64,000 bases of DNA from Eubacteriaceae bacterium (GTDB taxonomy: Bacteria; Bacillota; Clostridia; Peptostreptococcales; Anaerovoracaceae), in assembly GCA_902362805.1 (NCBI GenBank), contig CABIXY010000003.1:108247-172246 (forward strand), given 5' to 3'. The position numbers and the translations under genes were made by a program. The notes beneath the pieces are model-generated. The model worked only from the letters and a program-made list of their open reading frames with translations, ran no database searches and was not told where the DNA came from. Every line of letters begins with the position of its first letter. The first letter of the stretch is position 1. This document shows, in pieces, positions 45,021 through 52,781 of the stretch.

Positions 45021-47259
45021 CGGCCTCGCTGTCTTTGTCAAAGGCGCGGTGATAGGGGACGTGGTCACGGCAGAGTTGACCAAAGTGAAGAAAAATTACG
45101 CTTTTGGCTGTCTGCTCACCGTCGATGAGCCTTCCAACGATCGAATCGAGGCCTTCTGTCCCTATTCTGGTCAATGCGGCGGCTGCGCCTACGGCGAGCT
45201 CTCTTACGACGCCCAGCTTGCTTTGAAAGAAAAGCAGGTCAGAGATAAGCTGATCCGCCTGGGCGGTGTTGTGGGGCTGGAGAAAAACTTGGATGAGAAT
45301 GAATTGTTAGGCTCGGATGGAACGTTTAGTTTGGAAGAATCCCCGGGCAGATCTGGAACGCCTGGTTTGCAAGAGACTTTGGCTAAGTCGGAAACCCTGG
45401 CCGGAGCGATCTTTGAGGAGGCACCACAGCTACGTCCGATTATCGGCATGGAAGAACCGTTCCGCTATCGGAATAAGGCGACGATGCCTGTTTGGACTGG
45501 CGGCGTGATTACTCGCAAGGGTGGGATCTTAGAAAATTTGGGGACGCCTGCAGTGGGATTTTATCAGGCGAAGAGCCACGACGTGGTGGACTGTTACGAC
45601 TGTTTCTTGCAGTCAGAACCCGCCATGGCAGCAGCAGAGGCACTGCGCCAATTTATGATTTCTGACAATATTACGGCATATGACCCTAAGTGGGAAAAAG
45701 GACTCCTGCATCACCTGGTCGTCAAAACCGCCCGCGGTACCGGCGAAGTTATGGTGGTTCTCGTCATCAACGGCAAAGGCATACCAAACGCTGAGAAACT
45801 GGTGGAGCTGTTGGACGATGCGATTTACAATCTGCCGCCAAGTGAAGATGGCATCGAATATAACTTGGAGAGCGTTATCCTCAACGTAAACAAAGCAGAG
45901 GGCAAAGGTGGCAAAGGGAAGAAAGCCCAGAAGGATGGAAAGCCTGGTAAAGGTCAAGGTGTCAGCCGGGGACAGGGAGGCGGCAGTATCTTTGGAACGG
46001 AGTGCATCACTTTGGCTGGAAAACCGACGATTCTTGAACAGGTCGGTGACCTACAGTTTGAGATATCCCCACTGTCCTTCTACCAGGTGAACCCTGTGCA
46101 GATGGAAGCCCTCTATGAAAAGGCAATTGAATATGCTGATCTGTCTGGCGATGAAACCGTGCTGGATCTGTACTGTGGCGTCGGAACCATTGGACTATTT
46201 GCCGCGCGGGAGATGGAACGAAAACAGCAGGAGAGAGCTGGATCGGCTTCGGCAGATGACTTGGATTCGGACGAACATGGAGTAGTTTTGCAATCGAATG
46301 GTAACGATGAGTTTATGGAAGATGAACTAACAGCGGAGAAAACGGCTGCTGTTATGAGTGAGGACAGTCTTGTTGCAGAGACAAAAACTGATAGAAATAT
46401 TGAAAAGTCCCCTGGTTTTGTCGAAAATCGTCAAATGACGATGAACGCTGGCCGTGTAATCGGAATTGAATCAGTCAAAGAAGCTGTGCTAGATGCCAAC
46501 CGCAACGCAGTCATCAACGGCATCGTCAATGCCCGATATGTCTGTGGTAAGGCGGAAGAAGTGCTGCCGCTGATGGTGCGCAGAGGTGAGAAGGGTAGCT
46601 TGGGTGATAGCGAGAGACTAACTAGATGTGGAGCCTCGGTTGATAGTGCGGCTACTGGTACAAGTGCGAAATCAGCAGTGAAGATTGATGACTCGCTGAA
46701 AATAGACCATGCCGATGTGGTGTTCTTGGATCCGCCGAGAGCAGGCTGCGATGAAAGATTGCTAGAGGCTGTGGTTTCTGTAGCGCCGGAGCGAATTGTG
46801 TACGTGTCTTGTGACCCGGCGACACTTGCTAGGGATGTGAAGTACCTGACCGGGAATGGGTATACGTTTGTGGAAGGGACGCCAGTGGACATGTTTCCGT
46901 GGACAGGGAGCGTGGAGACGGTAGTACTGCTTTCCCACAAAAAGCCAGACGGACATATCAACGTAAAAGTTGAGTTTGGCGAAGGTGAGGGAAAAGTCCC
47001 GCTTGATAAAATCGCTAAAAGAGCCGAAGAGTACAAGCCCAAAGAGCGAGTGACCTACAAAATGATAAAGGAGTATATAGAAGCGAAATACGGCTTCAAA
47101 GTACATACCGCATATATCGCAGAGGTAAAGAGAGATTTAGGCTTGCCGATGTACGATGCTCCTAATGCGGTTGAAGAATTGAAACAGCCGAGGAAGCATC
47201 CGACAGCGGAGAAAGTGGAAGCAATCAAAGATGCTTTGAAATATTTTGGGGTTATTTAA
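44947..47259 (+). CDS. rlmD: 23S rRNA (uracil-5)-methyltransferase, RlmD/RumA type, with long inserts
   Basis: An S-adenosylmethionine-dependent RNA m5U methyltransferase of 770 residues against about 430-460 in the family. It has a TRAM domain (1-60), iron-sulfur ligands C71-x5-C77-x2-C80 plus a Cys in DCYDC (216/219), SAM motif VLDLYCGVGTIGLFAA, VFLDPPRAGCD and the catalytic Cys in YVSCDPATLARD. Extra length comes from low-complexity inserts at about 112-158, 318-345, 419-500 and 535-570, and from a ~110-residue C-terminal extension (after VETVVLLSHKKPD) common in Clostridia. The start is ATG 44947 with AAAGG upstream, inside the helicase gene; a frame from 44785 is unlikely. Confidence 0.88.
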   Translation: MERGQRVQVKIEDMTEAGQGVGRSNGLAVFVKGAVIGDVVTAELTKVKKNYAFGCLLTVDEPSNDRIEAFCPYSGQCGGCAYGELSYDAQLALKEKQVRDKLIRLGGVVGLEKNLDENELLGSDGTFSLEESPGRSGTPGLQETLAKSETLAGAIFEEAPQLRPIIGMEEPFRYRNKATMPVWTGGVITRKGGILENLGTPAVGFYQAKSHDVVDCYDCFLQSEPAMAAAEALRQFMISDNITAYDPKWEKGLLHHLVVKTARGTGEVMVVLVINGKGIPNAEKLVELLDDAIYNLPPSEDGIEYNLESVILNVNKAEGKGGKGKKAQKDGKPGKGQGVSRGQGGGSIFGTECITLAGKPTILEQVGDLQFEISPLSFYQVNPVQMEALYEKAIEYADLSGDETVLDLYCGVGTIGLFAAREMERKQQERAGSASADDLDSDEHGVVLQSNGNDEFMEDELTAEKTAAVMSEDSLVAETKTDRNIEKSPGFVENRQMTMNAGRVIGIESVKEAVLDANRNAVINGIVNARYVCGKAEEVLPLMVRRGEKGSLGDSERLTRCGASVDSAATGTSAKSAVKIDDSLKIDHADVVFLDPPRAGCDERLLEAVVSVAPERIVYVSCDPATLARDVKYLTGNGYTFVEGTPVDMFPWTGSVETVVLLSHKKPDGHINVKVEFGEGEGKVPLDKIAKRAEEYKPKERVTYKMIKEYIEAKYGFKVHTAYIAEVKRDLGLPMYDAPNAVEELKQPRKHPTAEKVEAIKDALKYFGVI

Positions 47260-47328
47260 TAGGTAGCCTGTTTATAGAATATCACATGGATTAGTAAAGC
47301 AAATAAATGATGAGAAAGGGTGAGGATT

Positions 47329-48720
47329 ATGGGTGGAAAAGAAGCATCACGGGGATTTTTATACCAGGGGTTTGCTTCAGTATTAGAGGCCTTAACTGAT
47401 AAAAGTAACTGGGATAAGATATATGTCGAATTTCCAACATCAAATGATAAGGTTGATATAGCATTAGAGCAGCAAAATCAAATTGTTAAATGCATACAAG
47501 TAAAATCAACGATAAATACTTTTACCAAATCAGACATCAAAACATGGCTAGATGACCTTATAAAGGATATAGAAAGTCCTGAATATGAATTATTTTTAAT
47601 CGGGCAATGTGATAAGTCCGCCAACACATTTATAAAGTCAATCGAAAAGTATTATGGGAAAGTGCTTGATAAAGAAGCAAAATCGTCGCTAAATGGGTTT
47701 GATACAGATTTGTTTGATAATAAGAGAATACGGTTTTTTATTTTGCCGTTTGAAATAGAAGTTTTAGAAAAAATTGTAAGAGATTCGTTGCATCAGTATA
47801 TTTCAGATAGCAATCAAATGATGGCGTTTGACCAAATTAGGTTTATTGCTTCAGCTACTGTAAATGACCAGATGATTTCTTCAACACATGGTAAAGGTAT
47901 TAATAGAAAAGAGTTTGATGAAGAAATGGAAAAACGCATTCTTCTTGTTGCCGATAAGTATTCCCCTAAAAGAATATCTATTGGTGTGAAAAGCTTTACC
48001 CGTGGAGCAGAAAACTTGGAAGAAGACACAGAGAGTTGTTTATCATTCATTAATAAGTTTGATGGTCGCAATATAAAGGGTGAATACGATTGGAACAAAG
48101 ATATTTATAGAAATTTGGAAGAATTTTTGCTCACAAATACAAGCAACAAGCATGCCTATCAAATATTTTTAGATACACATGCGTCTATAGCCTTTGCAGT
48201 AGGAAGAATTCTTGATAGTAAATCAGGTATCAACGTATTTCCGATACAAAAATCGTCGACCAATGGCACTGTATTATGGGATGTGAAACTGTCATCTAAA
48301 AGGAACTATACTAATTGGGATATTTCACACGAAAAGTTTAATGAGAATCAATATGATTCTGCATTAGTATTAAATGTCACTCGCAACATTTACGATGACG
48401 TGGTAAAATTCATAAAAGAAAACAATCTATCAATTGGACGTATCATTAATTGTACGCCAAGCGATGTTGGTGCCACAAATTTTTCGATAGAAGATGGAAC
48501 ACATGCAACTGCTTTAGCTAATTCAGTTTATAACGCTATTGGCAGAAGAAGCACTGTGGAACGGCGTGCAACACTACATATTTTTGCTGCTGCTCCAAAT
48601 GCATTTATGTTTTTCTTAGGTCAAAATTCAGTTGGATTTGGCAAATGTATTCTATATGAATATGATTTTGAGCAAAGGAATTCTTGTACATATTCACAAT
48701 CAATAAGTTTTACTAATTAA
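47329..48720 (+). CDS. cap4: CBASS effector Cap4: DUF4297 nuclease fused to SAVED
   Basis: A 463-residue effector. The N-terminal DUF4297 domain (about 1-215) is a PD-(D/E)XK-type DNA endonuclease: Asp43 in KVDIALE and Gln57-x-Lys59 in CIQVKS form the core. The C-terminal half (about 250-463) matches SAVED, which binds the cyclic oligonucleotide made by the CD-NTase and switches on DNA cutting. The start is ATG 47329 behind GAAAGGGTGAGG. It lies 16 bp before the CD-NTase gene, so it is first in the CBASS operon. Base composition turns visibly AT-richer from here on, a sign of transfer. The call rests on domain resemblance plus the neighbouring genes. Confidence 0.88.
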   Translation: MGGKEASRGFLYQGFASVLEALTDKSNWDKIYVEFPTSNDKVDIALEQQNQIVKCIQVKSTINTFTKSDIKTWLDDLIKDIESPEYELFLIGQCDKSANTFIKSIEKYYGKVLDKEAKSSLNGFDTDLFDNKRIRFFILPFEIEVLEKIVRDSLHQYISDSNQMMAFDQIRFIASATVNDQMISSTHGKGINRKEFDEEMEKRILLVADKYSPKRISIGVKSFTRGAENLEEDTESCLSFINKFDGRNIKGEYDWNKDIYRNLEEFLLTNTSNKHAYQIFLDTHASIAFAVGRILDSKSGINVFPIQKSSTNGTVLWDVKLSSKRNYTNWDISHEKFNENQYDSALVLNVTRNIYDDVVKFIKENNLSIGRIINCTPSDVGATNFSIEDGTHATALANSVYNAIGRRSTVERRATLHIFAAAPNAFMFFLGQNSVGFGKCILYEYDFEQRNSCTYSQSISFTN

Positions 48721-48736
48721 AGGAGGAGGATTATTT

Positions 48737-49846
48737 ATGTCTACTGTACCGTCATATTTTAAAGACTTTCTATCTAATATTCGTTTGTCTGACAATCAAG
48801 TGAAGGATTTGAAAACAGGGCATACGACATTAAGAAGGAGATTAGAGGAAGATGAAACATTATCAAAGATTATTATTAGTACTTTCTTACAGGGAAGTTA
48901 CCGACGTTCCACAGCAGTAAAACCCAAAAACGGCAATAAATCAGATGTCGATGTAATTGTTGTAACGAAATTAGACTCTGAAGAGTATACACCAGAGGAG
49001 GCTTTGGATTTATTTGTTCCATTTTTAGAAAAACATTATAAAGACAAATATAGAATTCAAGGCAGGTCAATTGGTATAAGTTTAAGTTATGTTGATTTGG
49101 ATATTGTACCTACCTCTGCACCTAGTGAAAGCGAAACAGGAGTACTTCAAGATGAGGCGATTATTTCGGAATATACAATTGAAGATTTCCAACAAAAGTT
49201 ACTTACAAAATCGTTCAATAATGACTTACTTGAAAGTGCATATAACATATTTTATAAATCAGATAACGAACCTCAATGGAAATCCGAACCGTTGCTAATT
49301 CCTGACCGTGAAGCGGAAAAATGGGATAAAACACATCCACTTGAGCAAATTCGATGGACGGTTGAAAAAAACAAGAATTGCAATACCCACTATATAAATG
49401 TTGTTAAGGCATTGAAGTGGTGGCGTAAAACACAATATCCAGATATGAAACATCCCAAGAGTTATCCGTTGGAACATTTTATTGGTGATTGTTGTCCAGA
49501 TGATATTAAAAGTGTTGCCGAAGGTGTTGTATTAACTCTTGAAAATATTGTTTCCCAATACACTAATAAACCTTTTTTAGCTGATAGAGGCGTTCCTGAA
49601 CACGATGTTTTTGCACGAATTACAGATGAAGAATATTCTGATTTCTACGATACGGTTTGTGATGCTGCTAAAATAGCTCGTGAAGCTTTTGATTGTGAAG
49701 AATTATATGATAGTGTTTGCAAATGGAGAGAGCTATTTGGTAATGAATTCCCACCAGCTCCAAAGCCATCAAAATCTAATTCTTCAACGGGATTTACAAC
49801 CCGTACTGAAAAATCAGCAGCCATTCCAGAAGGAAGATTTGCATAG
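48737..49846 (+). CDS. CBASS CD-NTase (cGAS/DncV-like nucleotidyltransferase)
   Basis: A 369-residue enzyme that makes a cyclic oligonucleotide alarm signal upon phage attack. The polymerase-beta fold motif is Gly53-Ser54 in QGSYRRST, with Asp70 and Asp72 in KSDVDVIVV and a third Asp in VDLDIVPT (120/122), so it should be active. The C-terminus is a flexible Ser/Thr-rich tail ending PEGRFA; in type II CBASS the Cap2 enzyme joins this end to target proteins. Association with Cap4 is common for clade D enzymes, but clade and product cannot be set from here. The ribosome binding site is AAAGGAGGAGG. Confidence 0.9.
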   Translation: MSTVPSYFKDFLSNIRLSDNQVKDLKTGHTTLRRRLEEDETLSKIIISTFLQGSYRRSTAVKPKNGNKSDVDVIVVTKLDSEEYTPEEALDLFVPFLEKHYKDKYRIQGRSIGISLSYVDLDIVPTSAPSESETGVLQDEAIISEYTIEDFQQKLLTKSFNNDLLESAYNIFYKSDNEPQWKSEPLLIPDREAEKWDKTHPLEQIRWTVEKNKNCNTHYINVVKALKWWRKTQYPDMKHPKSYPLEHFIGDCCPDDIKSVAEGVVLTLENIVSQYTNKPFLADRGVPEHDVFARITDEEYSDFYDTVCDAAKIAREAFDCEELYDSVCKWRELFGNEFPPAPKPSKSNSSTGFTTRTEKSAAIPEGRFA

Positions 49847-51667
49847 ATGGAGTCAAAACAAATCCTTGATAAATTAAATCAGGCTCGAAGGGCTTTAGAT
49901 TCATTATCGCAAGTTGAGATAATGGATGAGTGGCAATTTGATAATGAATTAAATGTTTGGTATTTACACTTAAGTATCGTGATTGAATGTGAAACACCAT
50001 ATTTCCCTCAGAAATCTCAATGGTTTTTCGTTGTTGGATCCGAATACCCAAAGGGAAAAATTAAAGTATATCCAGACGTCGAAAACAGTATAACGGTTAC
50101 ATTGTATCATCAAGCCAACAACTCCAAAATTGAAAAAAACGGATTGTGGAGAAAAGGAGCATTATGTCTTGAGGTGAATACAATACCTAATTTTCAATCG
50201 GAACCATATAGTGTAGATGAACGCTTGTTGTATCATGCAAAACGAGCAATTTGTTGGCTCGAGCTAGCGGCAAAAGGAAAATTAGTTACAGAAAGCGAGC
50301 CGTTTGAGCTGCCCGAATTTTCTATGAGCAATATTTTAGAAATGCAGTTTGCTTTCTCGGAAGATGTGGTTACCTTCATGCAATGGGAGAGTGTCGAATG
50401 TCGGTATGGAATAGCAGAATTAGATGTGTATAAAAGTAAACCATTTGTATACTATGTTAAGGTGTTTAAATCGCTAAATAACAACATTCAGCATTATACA
50501 GAATGGGGAAAATATCTTTCAAAAACAACTATATCACCTCCAATTATTGCCCCGTGGATACTTATGAATCAGATCCCGGTTGTTAATGAGTGGCAAGCAC
50601 CAGAAACATTTGGCGAATTGTTAGTTGCCTGTGAAAAACAACATATTAATATAATGTGTATCCTTCAAAATATTGTCTCAAAAATTCGGGACGGAAAACG
50701 GCATTTGCTTTTAATTGGTTTCCCTGTTCCCCGAATTTTTGGTGGAGACCCCGAGATAATTTCTTGGAAAGCTCTGTATTTACCGACTGTATCATATGGC
50801 AAAAGGACAGCAAAAGGATTCAGAAATAATCAACAGGGATGGTGGATGCGTGATAAATGTGAGGTATTCACTAAAAATGCAAAATTGGATTGGGTTGTTT
50901 CAGAAAATTGGAACCAACACGAAATATCTCAACGAGGTAAAATGAGTGACCTGTTACTAAGAAAAAGAATATTGCTCATTGGAGCAGGTTGCATTGGAGC
51001 ATCAATCGCAGAAATATTTGTAAGAGCAGGAGTATATAATATTACTATTGCAGATTCAGATATATTTGAAGTCGGGAACTTATCCCGCCATATCTTAAAT
51101 CTAAATAATATTGGTGAATTTAAAGAATTATCGGTATGTAATTATCTTAACTCCCTAAATCCACACGCAAATGTTAAAGTTATAAATGATACTCTTTCAA
51201 ATGATGACTCTTTTAAAACAAATATTGATTTGGATAGATATGATGTTATTGTTGATTGTACTGGGGAAAATAATGTACTTGATATTTTTCAAAGCACTAA
51301 TTTTAAGAGAACCCATATTATAGCTTCAGTCTCTGTTGGATTGGGTGCAAAACGATTATATGTTACACTGATGAATGGCAACACTTTTAATTTTAATGCT
51401 TTTTATGATTTGATTTCCCCGTACCTACAGGCAGAAAAAGTCTTATATGATGATTACGACTTGCCAAGGAATGGAATTGGTTGCTGGCATCCGACTTTTC
51501 CTGGAAGAAGTGATGATATTTGGATTGCTGCTGCAACTTCCGTGAAGGTAATTGAAAATTACATTATATCAAAATCTCAAAAGACGCTTTCACTCATTTA
51601 CGAGCAAAAAGAGAGCGATGGGATATTTGAAAGCTATGAGGTGGTGGAGAAAAGAGAGGATGGATAA
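49847..51667 (+). CDS. cap2: CBASS Cap2: fused E2-E1 ubiquitin-transfer-like enzyme
   Basis: A 606-residue protein. The N-terminal E2-like domain (about 1-150) carries candidate active Cys107 in GALCLEVNT. The C-terminal E1 (ThiF/MoeB-like) domain has the ATP loop GAGCIGAS (379-386), IADSDIFEVGNLSRH and a candidate E1 Cys546 in GIGCWHPTFPG. Cap2 activates the C-terminus of the CD-NTase and conjugates it to cell targets, which primes the enzyme for signalling. It starts directly after the CD-NTase stop and overlaps Cap3 by 8 bp. All key residues look intact. Confidence 0.92.
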   Translation: MESKQILDKLNQARRALDSLSQVEIMDEWQFDNELNVWYLHLSIVIECETPYFPQKSQWFFVVGSEYPKGKIKVYPDVENSITVTLYHQANNSKIEKNGLWRKGALCLEVNTIPNFQSEPYSVDERLLYHAKRAICWLELAAKGKLVTESEPFELPEFSMSNILEMQFAFSEDVVTFMQWESVECRYGIAELDVYKSKPFVYYVKVFKSLNNNIQHYTEWGKYLSKTTISPPIIAPWILMNQIPVVNEWQAPETFGELLVACEKQHINIMCILQNIVSKIRDGKRHLLLIGFPVPRIFGGDPEIISWKALYLPTVSYGKRTAKGFRNNQQGWWMRDKCEVFTKNAKLDWVVSENWNQHEISQRGKMSDLLLRKRILLIGAGCIGASIAEIFVRAGVYNITIADSDIFEVGNLSRHILNLNNIGEFKELSVCNYLNSLNPHANVKVINDTLSNDDSFKTNIDLDRYDVIVDCTGENNVLDIFQSTNFKRTHIIASVSVGLGAKRLYVTLMNGNTFNFNAFYDLISPYLQAEKVLYDDYDLPRNGIGCWHPTFPGRSDDIWIAAATSVKVIENYIISKSQKTLSLIYEQKESDGIFESYEVVEKREDG

Positions 51668-52136
51668 TTTGCTTTTTCAAGATAAGAATCAATCATATAG
51701 TGTAAAGTTCGACACAAAGGCTTATGAACAAATGCTTTATTATTGTGCTATTTCTAATCCTTATGAAACAGGGGGCATTTTAATTGGAAATTATTCTTCC
51801 AACCAAGCAATAGCTAATATTTTGCAAATAACACCACCACCCAAAAATTCTAGACATTCAAAGTGTACTTTTCATAGGGGTATAGATGGATTGAAAAGAA
51901 TTTTAGACTTGGCATGGAACCAAGGTCAGTATTATTTAGGAGAGTGGCACTATCATCCAAATGCATCGTCGGCACCAAGTAATATTGATAAAAATCAAAT
52001 GATAGTTTTATCTCAAGACCAAAAACTAAAATGTCCAGAACCTATATTAATTATTGTTGGAGGTTATCAAGACAATTGGAATATAAACGCTCGGTTATTT
52101 GTTAATAAGCAAGAAATTATTCTCAATAAGCGGTAG
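51660..52136 (+). CDS. cap3: CBASS Cap3: JAMM-family deconjugating protease
   Basis: A 158-residue zinc isopeptidase that cuts CD-NTase-target bonds made by Cap2. The JAMM motif is complete: Glu in ETGGILIG, then H-x-H-x7-S-x2-D in EWHYHPNASSAPSNID. I start it at ATG 51660, giving MDNLLFQDKN; an in-frame ATG at 51552 lies deep inside cap2. GGAG at 51646-51649 can serve as ribosome binding site. It is the last gene of the CBASS operon and is followed by gene wreckage. Confidence 0.92.
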   Translation: MDNLLFQDKNQSYSVKFDTKAYEQMLYYCAISNPYETGGILIGNYSSNQAIANILQITPPPKNSRHSKCTFHRGIDGLKRILDLAWNQGQYYLGEWHYHPNASSAPSNIDKNQMIVLSQDQKLKCPEPILIIVGGYQDNWNINARLFVNKQEIILNKR

Positions 52137-52142
52137 CACTAG

Positions 52143-52337
52143 CCATTTGATAAGACGCAGATTTTTGTGTCAAAGTATAAGCTGTACTTGTCGAGTGGGG
52201 AAGAATTATTACGAGGATTGAAACAGGAGTATCAATCGTTAGAAGCGGAAAAGATGGAAGAAGATAATGGTACTGAAGTAATGGAAAAAAGTAATTGTGC
52301 CACAGGCTGTTGCACAATTAGTATGGTGCAAAATTAA
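52143..52337 (+). pseudogene. Remnant: C-terminal tail of a YhcG/DUF1016 PD-(D/E)XK protein
   Basis: An open frame without a start encodes ...DKTQIFVSKYKLYLSSGEEL..., which resembles the C-terminal end of YhcG-type nucleases (usual form QIFASKYxLYLPTEEEL). Nothing of the nuclease core is left upstream, where stops precede it. The call is by recalled similarity and should be searched. Confidence 0.55.
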
Positions 52338-52344
52338 TACCATC

Positions 52345-52360
52345 CATGATTTTGTGGGAA
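52345..52360 (+). repeat. 16-bp direct repeat, left copy
   Basis: CATGATTTTGTGGGAA, repeated exactly at 54276-54291. The two copies bracket the dGTPase gene and two gene remnants. Nearby AACGGTATTA (52372) and its reverse complement TAATACCGTT (54297) add an inverted pair. Confidence 0.6.
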
Positions 52361-52422
52361 AAGGCTGCACGAACGGTATTAGTACTGTAAAAATATTGTC
52401 CAGATATCCGTAGTTTTGTGGG

Positions 52423-52530
52423 GATATGATTTGAATTTGTATGCACGTCGAGACGGTAATTCTTTTGTCCCATACAAGTCACCAGACAGTATTATAAATG
52501 TTAAAGCTGAATTTGGAAAAGGCAGTTGGT
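52423..52530 (+). pseudogene. Frameshifted remnant of an RlmD/TrmA-type methyltransferase tail
   Basis: The frame from 52423 reads DM, then a stop three codons on, then HVETVILLSH (about 52444-52473). After a one-base shift, SPDSIINVKAEFGKG follows to about 52524. This lines up with VDMFPWTGSVETVVLLSHKKPDG..INVKVEFGEG in the intact rlmD at 46891-46990. It is therefore a decayed copy of the C-terminal extension, now on the far side of the CBASS operon from the intact gene. Confidence 0.65.
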
Positions 52531-52553
52531 GATATGAGAATAGGAGAATTTGT

Positions 52554-52700
52554 ATGGCGACCGTGAAAGAAACTATTCCTGCTAAAGGTATTGATATTGG
52601 CATCTATTCAACAAATTTTGAAAATGAGTTTATCTCGACATTGAAAGTGGTAAGTTTAAATGATTTACCAAAATTAGAAGCTAGTCCACAGAAAAATTGA
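52554..52700 (+). pseudogene. Truncated KilA-N-type protein start
   Basis: A 48-residue frame behind AGGAG begins MATVKETIPAKGIDIGIYST and continues NFENEFIS, resembling the N-terminus of KilA-N domain proteins. The expected SLTDIAR continuation is lost, and unrelated residues lead to a stop. It is probably the remnant of a phage-type gene. Confidence 0.4.
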
Positions 52701-52781
52701 ATCAGCACAGGATAAGAGAAAAACGTAAATTGTATTTGAACAAAATATAGAACGTGAGAGATCAATGGGAGGACAATATTT

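Noticed and set aside
49089-49298. Extra small plus-strand frame inside the CD-NTase gene
   Set aside because: Overlaps the catalytic domain coding sequence in another frame and has no domain or start signal.
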